Shown one piece after another: positions 44,985 to 58,242 of a stretch of 64,000 nucleotides of DNA. Source of the DNA: Medicago truncatula (lineage: Eukaryota; Streptophyta; Magnoliopsida; Fabales; Fabaceae); NCBI RefSeq assembly GCF_003473485.1, contig NC_053043.1, positions 38,788,576-38,852,575 of the forward strand, given 5' to 3'. Each line of letters starts with the position of its first letter. Position 1 is the first letter of the stretch. The notes under the pieces are model-generated. The model was not told where the DNA came from and did not search any database. It worked only from the letters and a program-made list of their open reading frames with translations. The position numbers and the translations under genes were made by a program.

Positions 44985-45915
44985 CACTTTTGAATTTAAA
45001 CTTCTTAATCATTTCCTCATCTTCCCTAAATCTGACTATTGCTGGCCTACCTTCACCGTCACTACTGTTATCTGAGGCACTATCAAGTTCATATGTCAAA
45101 TACCCATCCTCTATTACATGTTCTTTTTCCATTTCTGGTGTGATCAAACATCGAGTAGGTCGTTCCAAGTTTGGTCCTTTAGTAACATCATCAGCAGCAA
45201 CGACCAACAAGCTCTTTGCCAAATTCCTAACTCCACCAGTAACACCATCATCTTCATTAGCATTGTTAGGGTCAAGTTGGGGTTCTGAAATGACATTATC
45301 AAACCCATCATCAACCGCAGCCATCTTCTCTTCTTCACTATCATCAAAGCGTGTGCCTTTAATTAAATCACCATCATCACTACTAACATCTCCACCATCG
45401 ATGTCTACTTCACCAACATCGCCTTCAATTTCATCCGCCACTACACCCTTTCCCTTTTGTTCCCCAATAACATCAGCAACAATTATAGCATTTCCTAAAT
45501 TCACCTTAGGTTCAACATACAATTCAACATCGCACTTGTTATCACGAGCATAATCAGACATTGCAGTTGCATCAGTATCATTCCTGAATGGCTTGAGGTC
45601 TTCATCCAATGAACCACTCTCATGTTTCCACCATAGCTTTACTAACTATTCATCAAAAGTATCATCCATTTCCTTCATGATGTCACGAGCCTCGAAGAAT
45701 GACCAGAAATCCGAATCTTGCCCTTTGTATGCATACACATCCCCGCCTTCATACCATAGATTTGGGTCTTTGACAAAAAAAACCCTTTGTAAAGAATAGA
45801 ACTTTGAATAAAACCATATGTGATAAGGGAAAAAGGTCCTGTTAATATACACATAAATAAATACCAAATAAATACATACACAAATACCATATACATAACT
45901 GATATGGTACAAATA
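44985..45915 (-). pseudogene. MULE transposase N-terminal region, decayed
   Basis: The minus strand encodes PNLWYEGGDVYAYKGQDSDF and DFWSFFEARDIMKEM, a stop (TAG near 45650), then LVKLWWKHESGSLDEDLKPF and AMSDYARDNKCDVELYVEP. A long acidic stretch of Asp/Glu/Val follows, then IEDGYLTYELDSASDNSSDG and RFREDEEMIKKFKF. This is the layout of plant MuDR-type transposases before their zinc-finger and catalytic parts, which are absent. The stop and truncation show that it is dead. Confidence 0.6.
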
Positions 45916-46207
45916 ACATATACCTTCCTAAAAAGAAATACCATATACCATACACAACTGATACGGAACATATACACTCAATAAATATCATGTACTCAAA
46001 TACCATTTACAAACACAAACACCCAAACATACATATTGTACTTTTAGAATGTATAATATACATATACAGTGTATATTATACTATACTTTAGTCACTGTGT
46101 AGAAATTCATTAAATATTGCAAACCTAACCCCTCTAACATCTCCACATGTTTCAGTCTTGGAATTAAAAAAAAAAACATCAGAATCATACTCAACCCCAC
46201 CACAACA

Positions 46208-46468
46208 TACTCCCTCCGGTCTCAAATGTAAGAAAAAAAAAAGCACACTTATTAAGAAAGTGGATTGACCACATTTAAGTCATTATAAAAAGTATTATTT
46301 TTCTAATTTTACCCTTGTCTTGGAGTAGTAAAGACATTAATGAAGTGGTTTTAATGAGGGTAAACTTGAAATAGTGGCATTTAATAGGTTCATTTTACTA
46401 TACTTTTTCTTTTAGTATTTGAGACCATCAATTTTATTTTTTTGTTTCTTACATGAGCGGAGGGAGTA
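46208..46468. mobile_element. Stowaway-like MITE
   Basis: Begins 'tactccctccggtctcaaat' and ends 'catgagcggagggagta', inverted ends flanked by TA. About 260 bp, no ORF. Confidence 0.8.
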
Positions 46469-47129
46469 TTATTAATGCAACAAAACACATGTGGGGGACC
46501 AAACTGTCGATATAAAGACATGCCTTCACTCTCGCGTCCCAATGCTCCTCAAACTAAAAGCAAGAAGCTACAATACTAAGCTTCAATGTAAACGTGACTT
46601 TAAACGTGGTTTTGGAAAACGTGATGGTATACCAAACACACACTACAACTTTCACTTTTGCATTGTTCAATATTTGCTACAAGACAAAGAAGGGATCTGA
46701 ATCACGTTTTCGACCCCTACTATTCCCAAATCACCTCCTTAAACTCCCATTATTCATTCATGTACCGAGAACATATTTTCGATTGCAACCACAAATCATG
46801 TTTTCATATTCGATTTCAATTTTTGATTCGATTGCGGTTACTGTTTAAGCATGGATTGTTGAGATTTGGTTTGATTTTTGATTTTAGGGTTGCAGCAGCT
46901 TTGCTTTAGTAAGAACGAGAGACTCTGAGATCTGGTTTTGAGAAAAATAAAAAGTTTAAGCAAAACGCAGCGTTTCATTCAACATTAAAAATATATTAAT
47001 TTCAGTTTTTTTTTTTTTTTTTTGTTAAAAAATATTTACATAAGCTATTTCGCATAAGCTTGAAATAAGCTTAAACCAAACATAAGCTCGAAATAAGCTA
47101 TTTTAAAAAATTCTGCCAAAAAACTAATT
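46469..47129. other. Intergenic DNA, overlapping short frames
   Basis: Three overlapping plus-strand frames (46491-46909) cover the same bases, none with a recognisable domain, so none is called. 47040-47120 has repeated 'cataagct' and 'gaaataagct' words like a worn MITE end. Confidence 0.4.
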
Positions 47130-47410
47130 AGGGTTCAGGTGATTTTGGGTTGGTTTAGGTTTCATGTGATTTTGATGTTAACAGAGAGTTAACGTAGGAA
47201 ATAGAAAAAAAAAATATTTGCGTTGGCTTAGGATTTGTCTGAGAGATTATATGGAAATGAATTGGAATATATTTTTTGAATATTATGAGGATTTAGTTAC
47301 TAATCAGTTTGTTTAAAGTTATTAAATTTTCTACCAATGTTATTGTTATGTGAGGTTGACATGAGATTGACATTTCATTAGTTTTTAAGTTTTTTTAATA
47401 CAATGCACAT
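47130..47410. repeat. Inverted dispersed copy of 36.54-36.80 kb
   Basis: 'agggttcaggtgatttt', 'ggcttaggatttgtctgagag', 'tttagttactaatcagtttg' and 'gaggttgacatgagattgac' occur here in order and in reverse complement at 36.54-36.85 kb, just downstream of the 280-residue protein gene. It is a partial duplicate of that gene's 3' flank. Confidence 0.7.
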
Positions 47411-50400
47411 AATGAGATTGACATGAGATTGAAATTTCTTGAGTAGCAATGATGAAACAAAAATGAAAATAAAAGTCTCCTTTATCCTATTTTCCTAATT
47501 CATATAAAAAAAAATTACATATACACATTAAGGAATAAAAGAAACATGAAAGAAAGACAGGAAAATAGACTAACAAACATCAAGTCCATAAAAAATGCAG
47601 GGTTTAAATATTTGGTCATTCTAAGAGTAATTTAACTCCCAATCATGTCATAGAAATCAATGGATAATAAAGAGATGAAGAGTAAAACATTGTGAAAAAA
47701 CAATAATAGAAAATTGAAGAGGAACAATCCAATATATAGTTGCTTGGAAGTGGTGATGAACAAAATCCAAAAATTGCTGCACAAATTGACATAGCATTTT
47801 CAATATAGGACAAATAGTTTCATTAGTAGAAACTAAATATATTGATATTGAGATCATGTTATTAGTGGTTGTATTTAACACTGTTTATTGTCAATATATG
47901 TTCGTATGCATAGACTAATTAACTTTGTTACCAAAATTCTTGAACATCCTGACACAACTAGGATCATATAGCCACATGCTCTTGAAAAGAAAAAAAAAAC
48001 TCATATTTTACATATTTGCACTTATCACTTTCGTTAAATTCAAATCATGCGAAACAACATTCTCAAATTCATCAAAGAGCAACAAATTCATAAGATTGAT
48101 GCATAGAGCTCTTCTCTTCTAACTTCACACTATTTAAAAATAGTACCCCCACTATTTTTACTAGTATTTAAAACAAAAATGATCCTCTTAAAATAATATA
48201 ATTATTTTGAATGATATTCCACGAATTTCTTAAATTGCAAGTATCGAATAAAGAAATTCAATTTCCTCCTGTAGCATTATAATCCCCTAACTCAAATTTA
48301 TTTAAAATATTGTGTTTCTCAAAGTGTAACCAATATTTTTAATGGAATAAAATCCATTCATCAAAATTAAATAAAATCTTAATTTTTCTTTTTAAAATAT
48401 AAAACAGCACATGGAATGGAATCCAAACATTAAATACGGCACACTGTATTTTAAAAGGTGAACAACATAATGCTTTTCAAACATAAGTGTTTATGTTTAA
48501 TGAATCAATTTATAAGTGCTAAATATTAGGATACATGCAAATAAATAATTTTATTTATTCAAAGATTCATTTAAACATCCCATCACTTCCTTACAAAATT
48601 ATTATCCTTTGTAAGGAAATCGGACTCAGTAGTTTTGAGTAAACTCGTAATTATTAAAAATATAGTCATAAACTAAATTTTTTCTCATCTCTCTGAAGTC
48701 TGAAGTATAACATAACATCTTTATAGTTCACACAATATTTCCGAAGCTAAACTAAAATTCATCACATCTAGTATCCAAACAATCAACATTTTATACTTTT
48801 AAATAATAAAATATTTCTTACCACCCCTCGAATCCATCAACAACATGGTGTTGGTATTTAAAAAAAAAAATCTTAGTCAAATGAGTAGTGTTATCAAAAT
48901 TCTAAGAGTTAAACTTTCATGAAGGGTTTTCTACGATTCTTATTCTCATAGCCAATTTTTTTTTTTTTCATTTCCATTTTCGGACAACATGAATGAAAAA
49001 AATTAATACTCTAACTTTGCCATGGAAACTCTTTATATTTTATGCATGAAGATGCTCTTAAATTATTTCTCATCAAGAAATAATTTATCAAATACTATGA
49101 TCACATAATAATAATCTAAAGACATACCTGATTTCATGAGCAACTTTTAGAGTACGTTAAATTATACCTTCACGCTGAAAAGGTTTGTTTAAATCCACAT
49201 GAATGAAGACACGCTCGACAGGCATGACAATAAACATGGCAGATACTATGATCGTCTTAAAATTGTTGGAACATTTCTTGAACACTTTAAATAGGTGCTG
49301 CATCTGTCGAACACTTGAAAATACTCAGATTTGCTTTAGCAATTCAGTGTGTGAATTTTTTGGATTCTAGATTTTTCGAGTATCAATTTTGACTTGTGTT
49401 GTTTAGGTTGAATATGAAGATGAAAATGAACAAGATTGATGAAGATTGTGAACAAGATTGATGAAGATTGTGAACAAGATTGATGAAGATCATGAACAGT
49501 AAGATTTTGTTTTTTAGCTTAAGATTAAGGTTAAACGTATTTTGTTTTTGAGATAAAAGCTGAGCATATTTAAATAAGATAAAAAAACACTTTTAAATAA
49601 TTTAAGTTTGACAATATTGTAAAAAAAATTGATAAAGTGAGATGAGAAATAATTTGGTACATATGGTCTACCATATTAGTGTAAGACATAGATCTATCAC
49701 CATCTAAAAAATTTGGTCCATCATGGTCCATGGTGGAACATATGGCTATAGTGGTCTATGGAAGAAGCCACCTCGTCTAAGAAAATCAAGGGAATTTTCG
49801 GAAAAAGAGGGGCACGCGACAAAGGAAAGAATTTCACAAACTTTTAATAATGAGATTTTCAATGATGTTAAGTGGTTAGATTTGAAGATTCTTAGCTACA
49901 TTTATTCCATTCTTCAGTTCGTCACCAACTTTAGCTCCAAGTTCTGATTGAGTCCTCCAAATACAACATGACACCACTTTTGTAGTACAAAAGCTCATTA
50001 TTTTCTTCGATATGATACACAAGATGAATCTGTTAATGTACCCTGGAGCAATATTTTCTTCAGCTTCCGAGTTTTGTCTTGCTCTTTATTTTCCACCAAA
50101 TCAGAACAAGAGAAAATCCCATCAAATACATAAGTGGAGACTGCAAGTAAAAGTATCAACTTATATTACCATAAAATAAATCTGTTAAACAGCTCAACCT
50201 AGACTAAATAATCATTCAAAATGCTTAAAAGCCCTTCTATTTTCTTGACCACAACAAAAACTTTTTCCGACACTACAAAGCATTCATCTATGTTGCTATG
50301 ATTATAATGTGATGAGTGATGACATTTAAATCATACATCACTCCTCTTTTTTCATATACAAGCAAATTTATGTGTATTGGGTCCAACTCCTGGAGGCTCA

Positions 50401-50780
50401 ACCCCAAGATAAGGGAAAATTCCGTGGGCTCAAGCCTCGAAGACCGTTTACATGTATTTACATATTATTCACAGAAGAAATCTTTACGTCGAAAGTGAGA
50501 TTCAAAACCACGTCCTTGTAGAGCGTGGTATGAGCTAATAATTGCCAACTGGACAAACCTTCATTGACTATACATCGTTATTCTATTTTCTAATTGACAA
50601 AAAAAAAACTCTACAATTCAAGCAGACACTTGTAACCAGAAAAAATCATGCAGATACTAGTCTACACACACACATACATGACCATAATATTATACATAGA
50701 TAGGGGAACTTACAGAAATTGTAGAAGGCATTCCAACAACTGAATCTTCAACGAATTTATTAGCAAGAGTCAGGGCAAGG
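47411..50780. other. Gene-poor AT-rich stretch
   Basis: No gene recognised. It includes a 22-bp tandem repeat (49428-49494) and a short plus-strand frame (49723-49947, ATG-started, basic, not recognised). Near 50370-50450 GC content rises locally without an identifiable cause. Confidence 0.45.
49428..49494. repeat. 22-bp tandem repeat x3
   Basis: Three units of 'gaacaagattgatgaagattg(t)' in a row, the last changed to 'gaagatcat'. Confidence 0.85.
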
Positions 50781-50881
50781 AGGCTAATTAGCATTTCTGC
50801 AGCCGGGACAAATGACTAATTTAACACAGTAACATATGCTACTACAAACATCTGATGGATAAAAATGGAAAAAAGTTGTAC

Positions 50882-53340
50882 CTGTCGCAGAGGAAATTGT
50901 TCTCTGTAGTGGATTCACATCAGGATAATCCCGAAAGACGAATCCAGCAACAATATAAACAGCTACAAAATATGACAAATGAAAAGCAACATCAAGCAAA
51001 AATATGACAAATGAAAAGCAACAGCAAGCAAAAAGATAGCAAAATCATCCAATGTTAAGAGCAAGTGGTGCTCCAGCAGAGAGAGCTGCTACCAATACAG
51101 ATAGTTAAGGCAAAAACGGTCAAATATCTTACAAGTATGAGGAAAGAAGCTGTGAAAAAAAATTATCTATGAAAGGCAGCACCTTTTAAGAAAACACTAA
51201 TTGTTAACGAATCTATCTGAGAAATATAGTATTACGGATTTAGTAGACCAAATATAATAGGAAAGAACACAACATGTGTAATGCTAAACACCATTCCTTT
51301 TACATCTATAGGCAGTTTCTTCCAACAACATTAATAAGAGCGACGTGACAAAAATCGCAGCAATAGTAAAAAATGATGTGTCACAACTATGCTTAACGGT
51401 GCCATTTGTGGGTCAGATAGAAAAGCAGCATATCTGCACTCCACTAACACAAGTCAGCAATACAATTCCTGCACCTAAGAGACACTGAAAGAGGTAAGGA
51501 GATTCAGGTTCAAATCCTATAAACTAAGATAACTACTAATATTTGCATATCGAAAAAAGGGACCATCCTCGCCTATTGCAGTTGGTATACCAAATACATT
51601 TACTGAAATTATGCAGAGAAGATATCCAAGAGGCTTCATCACAAACTGACCAACATAAGCAGTCACAAGTTCTACTGGCCTGTTAAATGCCTCAATGAAG
51701 TTCTCTTTGCTTGAATTAACTTCAACTGCAAACATCAAAAATCTTAGTGCAGGAGCATAGTATCTGCAAGTAAATCATAGATGTTTACGGACACTTTTTC
51801 TATTAGAGAAAATAACGACGATGTTATGAAACGATATTGTGCATTCATAAAAGAGATAGACACGACAGAGTTGGTGGGAATGAACAAGTGGATATGGATT
51901 TTTTATTGGGTCCCCTGATCAACATAAATTATTAACAAGAGCCAAGACAAGGAGGCTACTCTGCATTCTTGCAGTTGGAGAAAATAAGTTACTTACGTAA
52001 CACATGCCACTGTAGGCACTTGATTGATGATAATGGAGAAAACTTGTACCTGTCTAAAAGAAAATTGTTTGTTGCAGTCGCCGAAGACAGATCCACTTAG
52101 CATATAACCAGCTATAAAAGATGACAAATGACAGGCAACAATAGAGACACTCCAAGGGGAGATTTAATACACTCAACATTAAGAGCAAGTGGTGCTCCAG
52201 CACAGATAGCTGCCACCAACACTGACAGTAGAGGCAAAAATGGTCGAAAAGCGTTACAAAGATGAGGAAAGAAGCTGTAAAAAAAAATAAAAAAATTTGT
52301 GAGAAAACAAGATCTTTCTTGGAGAGCACTTCTCTTATTTTTTGAATTCATAGCTTGGTCTTTCACTTCCATTGAGGATCCACCTCCTCTGTTTGGTTTC
52401 TCTCTTTCTGTGGGGAATAGCAAACAATGGGTAAAAGGTAATAAATGCTTGAACTCCTAAACTATGCTAAATGAAAACTTATGATTGCCCAAGACTCCTT
52501 CAAAAAGATCATACATGGACAGAAAAAACAAAATTGTGAACAACGAGGGCATCTTATGATTCCAACGAAGTGCATTTACAACAAGCAAGTCAGATTGATT
52601 CAATAATTATTCCTCGTGATTTCTGAGTAGCCAAACAGTTAAAACTTAAAATAAACACTATATATCAGATGGCAGAAAGCCATGCAATTTCTATATTGCA
52701 TAAAATCATCAACAACTAAAAAAATTAAGATTCAAAAGGTGCTGAATTAGCCAATAGGTGAGATGTGCGCTTTATTAAAACAGCAAGGACATATAATATG
52801 ATTGAGGCACTTAAGAATAGTACTACTACTACTTTTATAGCCAAAGGCACTTAGCATCTTCATTTGTAACAAACAAACAAACAAAGCCAAGGGCTAGATT
52901 TAATGTATGCAGGGATAAATGTTTTACCTAGTGAGAATAAAACTTGACTGCATTACAGTTTTAATCGCAGAACAAAGTGATTGCAGAAATTGAAAAAGCT
53001 CTGATATTATTATCAAAAGCTGTGTTAAATAAAGCTCTTGCCGGATTTCATAAAATTCTAAGCAGCAATAAAAACTTAAAAACTAGTAGTACAAATACGC
53101 TAATACAATTAATTATCTGTAAAAATAAATCATAACCATTCTCATTTCTCACCTGTTGGTAGACCAAAAATAGTTACTGCAATGATATAAAACAGATATC
53201 CAAGAAGATGCTTCACAACAAAGTGGCCAAAATAACCGGTAGCAATTTCTGCCGGCCTATTAAATGCCTCAAGGATGTCATTTTCACTTGAATTTACCCC
53301 AACGTCAAACAAAAAAATCACTAATGCGGGTGCAAATTCC
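50882..53340 (-). pseudogene. BASS-family cotransporter, two partial units head to tail
   Basis: Reading down the minus strand. Unit a: exon at 53340-53153 (FAPALVIFLFDVGVNSSEND, AFNRPAEIATGYFGHFVVKH, ends at donor 'gtgaga'); exon at 52274 (LPLLSVLVAAICAGAPLALN); exon at 52111-52050 (GYMLSGSVF, ends at donor 'gtacaa'); MQSSLL piece near 51970. Unit b: exon at 51763 (YYAPALRFLMFAVEVNSS, FNRPVELVTAYVGQF); exon near 51140-51060 with a one-base deletion; exon ending at 50882 (VYIVAGFVFRDYPDVNPLQR, TISSATG). Missing N-terminal plastid peptide and later exons, plus the deletion, make both units non-functional. Right part matches 34.25-36.36 kb. Confidence 0.7.
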
Positions 53341-54488
53341 ATAGCTCAGTGGATGTTAGTTTCTTCCTCTTTATTACATTTGAATTTTGTGGACCTTTTT
53401 GTTTGGATTTCTATGTTTGTAGAGATTGAAAATTGGTACTATGCTGCTTTCACTTGGATGTGACAGAAGAAATAGTGCTTGTATTTATCTGTAGTTCGGT
53501 TGTATTACCGGAATTCGATTATGTCATTTGTTTTTATGAAATTAGTGTGTCAATTTAATTGAACATGTGACAGCTCTAAGATGCTATGCTTGCCTGTCTC
53601 CTTAGTTTGGATAGTGAATGGTGTTTTTCACCTCAGTTTGATTTTCCGGTTGCACTGCAGAGCATATGAAGTCAATGATTCCATTAAATTTACGTTAGCT
53701 CATATATGGACTTGGTCCTTGTGTTGTGGTTGATGTCACTTCTTGATTACAAAATGACAAATTAAATTATAATTAAACACTAGATTATCAATTATAAAAA
53801 ATAATGAAAATTTCATGATGTAATATTGTATTCCGATCTAGCACTAGGTTTAATTTATCAGGAAGATTGAATGCAGAAGTAACTCCACAAAATAGAAGCA
53901 TCTATGAAGCGCGGACACTCCTTAGATAAGGCGTGTCCCAGTGTCGGACACATGTCACGTCCGACATCGACACGACACTGACACTTATTATTACACTGAA
54001 TTATGTGATTTTCTCAATTATTTAATAATGTATGTGGTTCATATTATGAACCAGATACATCATTAAATGAATGAATCTAAAAAGTGAATTTTGCTTATAT
54101 TTTGAAATGGAGGGAGTACTTTTCTCTCTTTTAGCATTTCGGGAAGAGAAATGATATTTGTACAACCACTTTTTCACAACTTTTTGACAACTTTCCCTCT
54201 GATACTCACATTATCCTCTTATTCTCCCTCTTCCTTTTTCTCTCTCCATTGTTTTTGACCAATGAAAAGAGAGAAAAAATAAGTTGTCACAAAAATTGTC
54301 TCATATGGTTGTTCAAATAACACTACTCTTTCGAAAAATTGAGTCTGTTCATCGTATTTGCGTGTCAATTCCTTGATTCTGCTACCTTTTGTTTGGGGTG
54401 GGTCAGGATTTATTGTAATTTAGTTGTATAATGATTGTGAAATTGACCACTATCATGTCAAATATTGATATTCTTTTCATCAATTGAA
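53341..54488. repeat. Mosaic of MORN-flank and dispersed repeats
   Basis: 53341-53450 matches 9250-9355. 54348-54408 matches 29308-29360 ('catcgtatttgcgtgtc', 'attccttgattctgctac'). 54408-54488 matches 30050-30139. The intervening 0.7 kb of unit 2 is missing. So a remnant of the MORN downstream region lies here next to BASS pieces, as in units 1 and 2. A legume intergenic repeat ('gtgtcggacac' words) covers 53.93-54.0 kb. Confidence 0.6.
54145..54329. mobile_element. Foldback MITE, second copy
   Basis: Inverted ends 'gatatttgtacaacca' and 'tggttgttcaaataacac'. Flanks 'tttcgggaa' and 'tttcgaaaa' agree at 7 of 9 positions, in line with a 9-bp target duplication. Confidence 0.65.
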
Positions 54489-54490
54489 TA

Positions 54491-54637
54491 CTCCCTCCGG
54501 TCCTATTTACAAGAGAAAGTTGACTTTTTAGATACATTGAATAATGTATGTATCTAGTCAAGAATCTAAATCAAATACATAAATTATGTAATGTATCTAA
54601 AAAGTAACTCGTCTCTTGTAAATAGGATCGGAGGGAG
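54491..54637. mobile_element. Stowaway-like MITE, 147 bp
   Basis: Perfectly readable ends 'ctccctccgg' and 'cggagggag' with TA on each side (54489-54490, 54638-54639), and long complementary arms ('cctatttacaagaga' and 'tctcttgtaaatagg'). Confidence 0.85.
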
Positions 54638-54639
54638 TA

Positions 54640-55959
54640 TTAATAAAATTACTTTGTTATCAAATTCTTTGATATTCTTTTCACATTTCTTTTGATCAAC
54701 AAAATAGAGTAGTAATAAGCAATGAAGCCCCAAATACCTGACACGATACCGATACAGTGATACGAAAAATTTTGCAAAATTCTCAATACGATAGACTAGG
54801 ATAAATTTAAAATATTAAATTTAAAATTAAATATATAAATGCACACTATATAAACATTATTAAAGTTGATGATAAATTAACATTTAAATTACTCAAAATG
54901 CGCAAACAAGTGAACTACATATCTTAAGTTAAGTATTATCATAAAAAGACATCATTAGTACTATCTCAAAAAATCATCATCATTACTACCCAAAAAAGAC
55001 AGTTTAGCTATCCATAAAGAACATCATAGTCCAACTCATCGAATGAAGTGGATTAATTATTATTATTCTTTTAAAATGAAGTGGGTTAATTAAAATCTAA
55101 AAAAAATAAAATAATATTGCCTACATATCGAATGAAGTATCGGTTTATTTAGCCGTATCGGGGATATAAGTTAGCCGTATTCGACACGCATCGATAATTT
55201 ATTTAATTTTTAAATAAATTTAATTACCTGATACTTCTCTAATACACGTATTGGGACGTATCGGTATCGGATACGTGTCGGATATAATTCTTCACCATTT
55301 TTGGAGTATCGGAGCTTCAGAGGTAATAAGTAATACTACTGTCTGTAATACCAATAAGTAATACTAAAAAGTCTGTTATCAAAACATAGTACCAGTATTA
55401 TTCAAAATTTAGTATCAATAGTAATAATTGTCAATGAAATTGGCACCTAATTACAAATATCAATGAAACTGTTTTCTAAACAATCTCTAATCCTGTTACA
55501 TCATTGTTATTCAAAATGCAAGTTAAGTGATGTATGTGATGAACTAATATATTTTAAAACCCTCCCAATCATATGCATCATTTGCTTGTAAATATGAAGG
55601 TGTAGAAGGAGTGGAATTCAAATTTGATCCAACACCTCTTTGATAATCATACTGCTGCAATAATTCTGCAGATTCTGTTATTTCCATCAGTGCATGGCAG
55701 GCAGATATGGAAGGTGGAGAAGAATGGGAACTATACCGTGCGGTGCTAAGTGCTTATAACTCCTCAAAGAATTTGTCTGAGAGATGAGGAGTTATTGTTC
55801 TCCTTTATGTGCTTTTTGTGAATAATTGGGTGGATATGCTGATCCCTTGTAACGAAAAAATTTCATGCAGATACTTGTAACGAAAAAATTTCATGCAGAT
55901 ACTAGTCTACACACGCACACACACATGATCATCAAATGATTTATAAGCAGTCACAAGTT
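54640..55959. other. Intergenic DNA with a tandem-word repeat
   Basis: 54.73-55.32 kb starts with 'cctgacacgataccgataca' and ends with 'cggtatcggatacgtgtcgg', forming imperfect inverted ends of about 20 bp, probably a worn non-autonomous transposon. The rest is AT-rich with no gene. Confidence 0.45.
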
Positions 55960-57259
55960 CTGCTGGCTTTTAAATGCCTCAATGATGTCCTCTTCACTTG
56001 AATTAAGTCCAACTATAAACATACAAAATACTAGTGCAGGAGCATAGTATCTGCAAGTAAATCACATATGTGTCCTGTTCAAGTGCTAAAAAAATGGAAT
56101 TGATGATAAAATTAACAACTTTTTATCAACAAATTCGTCCAGAAAATCAATAGACCTGCTGGTAAACCACATAAAAGAATGTGGGAAGACTCGCACTAGC
56201 AGTGTGCTAGCAAGTACTACATAAGGTAGAAGTGAATTTGCTTGCCTTAGAATCTGATTATAGAAACAAAATAACCAAAGAAGAAAGATTTGTGATAACT
56301 TTGTTTTCCGATTTCAGTGCAACAGTATAGAAACTCCAAGGGGAGATTTAATAGACTCCACATTAAGAGCGAGTGGCACTCCAGCACAGATCTCTGCCAC
56401 CAACGCTGACGGAGGAAGCAAAAATGATCGAAAAGCGTTATAAATACAAGAAAAGAGGCTGTGAAAAAACAAATTGTGTGAGAAAACAAGACCTTCAATG
56501 GAAACAGTAGCACTGAACTATTGAACAAGAGGCTGCTAAAATGTTTGCAGTTGAAGAGAACCATAATCAGAGGAGTGATAGGGATGCAGTGGTTATGGAT
56601 ATGGAAGATTCTAAAAAGAATGTGGTAGAAGTACAAGTTCCAGTTCTATCGTCAGAATTGGAAGACATGCATGATTTGCTTTTGAGTATTGCTAATGAGC
56701 CTTTACGTTCTAATCCTCCTTCCCCTACAAATGATCGAGTTTAGCAACCTACATTTGAGTTGTAGCTACGAGCTCCTGTACTCTGCGAAACCAACAACAA
56801 AAGCAAGTAGGCATAAAATGATCGAGTGTTATTTGTAGATAGAAAGCGTGGAAAAAAGAAATGGTTGTATACACACAATAAGAGTACTACGTGGAAAGTG
56901 TGTGAACTGAAATGAATATTGGTGAATTTAGAAGAAACATTGGTCGAACATGGCACATAAATTGGATGTGATCAAACATAAAAGAGTGAAAGACGTGAGC
57001 AACTAACATTATGCATCTGATTCACTCTGCCTCAAATTGAATGCATGTTTTGAAGCAGAGTTTATATTCAACTTGACCAGCTAGATAGAGTGAGGAACTA
57101 CGGTGCATTAACTGGGATTATAGATTCCATTGTTGACCAATTATTGTTATTTTGTTTGTTTTCCTCATTGATAAAAACAATGGAAATTGTTTGCTGCAGT
57201 CGCTTCACATCAGGAGAATCGCAGAAGACAGATCCACTTAGCATATAACCAGCTATAAA
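55960..57259 (-). pseudogene. BASS-family exon fragments, third cluster
   Basis: Minus-strand pieces: AGYMLSGSVFCDSPDVKRLQ (57252-57176, acceptor 'atttatag'); an acceptor-led exon at 56458 (ICAGVPLALNVESIKSPLGV then a stop); and YYAPALVFCMFIVGLNSS from 56050, frame lost near 55976 where a base is missing in the AFNRP block. The order differs from the normal gene, so these are parts of two units. Confidence 0.6.
56541..56744 (+). CDS. Short acidic ORF, not recognised
   Basis: ATG 56541 to TAG 56744, 67 residues, acidic and serine-rich (VVMDMEDSKKNVVEVQVPVL, ELEDMHDLLLSIANEPLRS). Composition is more protein-like than chance, but it lies antisense to BASS debris and no family comes to mind. It may be an exon of a transposon. 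Confidence 0.25.
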   Translation: MFAVEENHNQRSDRDAVVMDMEDSKKNVVEVQVPVLSSELEDMHDLLLSIANEPLRSNPPSPTNDRV

Positions 57260-57600
57260 TAAAAGATGACAAATGAAAAGCATAATGGTGCCATTTGTGG
57301 GGGTTTAGTAGCATAATTTGAAAGCTGAGCTCCATTAACACAAGGCATCAATACAATCTCTGCGCCTGATTTATTTTACATCCAAGAATTACAAAGCATA
57401 TCCCACTAGCTATCTCTAATAAAATTATTTTGACAAAATTATGTGCATTCTGTTAGAAAACAATTAAACTATCTATACTCGGTCAATGCAACACAAAAAC
57501 TTAGGGATCGTTGTTTTTTTTCTTCCACTATTATACCTTTTATTACATTTCAACACAATTAATCATTTTTTTTTTAAATTAAACACAAACTAAAAAAAAA

Positions 57601-58095
57601 GATTAAATATGTTTTTAGTCCCTATAAATATGTCAACTTTTCGTTCTAGTCCCTCTAAAATTTTCCTTCAAATTTTAGTCCCTCTCAAATTTTCAATCTT
57701 CACTTTTGGTCGCTCTTTTAAAGTAAACTCATTCGTTGAATTCATATTTTTTAATAAAAGTTTTCAGAAAAATTCATAATATTATAAGAATCACTCCAAA
57801 AAAATTAGAATTTTTTAACAAAACATAAATTTAATATGAATTTTTATATTTTTTACGGTTAAAAATTCATATTTAATTTGTGTTTTTTAAAAAGTTCTAT
57901 TTTTTTTTAGCAAATTTTTTTAGAATATTTTACACATTTCGGCACAATTTCATTAAAAAAATACAAAAATTAAATTAAAAATAGGAACTAAAAGTAATGA
58001 TTGAAAATTTTATAGGAACTAAAAGTTGAAGGAAAATTTTAGAGGGACTAAAGCGAAAAATTGACATATTTATAAGGACCAAAAACATATTTAAC
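57601..58095. mobile_element. Long-TIR MITE upstream of the exonuclease gene
   Basis: Left end 'ttaaatatgtttttagtccc' and right end (inverted) 'ttaaatatgtttttggtcct' pair over more than 100 bp ('aaatatgtcaactttt', 'ctctaaaattttccttcaa'). This word set marks a very common legume MITE. It ends about 150 bp before the exonuclease start codon, so it may lie in that promoter. A-rich flanks hide the target duplication. Confidence 0.75.
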
Positions 58096-58242
58096 GCAAA
58101 AAATTAAATGAAATTAAAAAACTCTGAAAAAACGGCGTCATTTAGCACTAACATATTTTCTCTGTCTGTCTTCAAACTTGAAACTTGAACGGTGGAAGCT
58201 TAAACCCTGATTTTGAAGATTGCACGTTGTGGCGGCGAATCC

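Noticed and set aside
44966-45553. 195-codon serine-rich plus-strand frame
   Set aside because: Antisense to the acidic stretch of the MULE transposase relic; Asp/Glu codons read backwards give Ser-rich frames.
49428-49494. 22-bp repeat as a CRISPR array
   Set aside because: Units are directly adjacent with no unique spacers, and this is a plant nuclear context.
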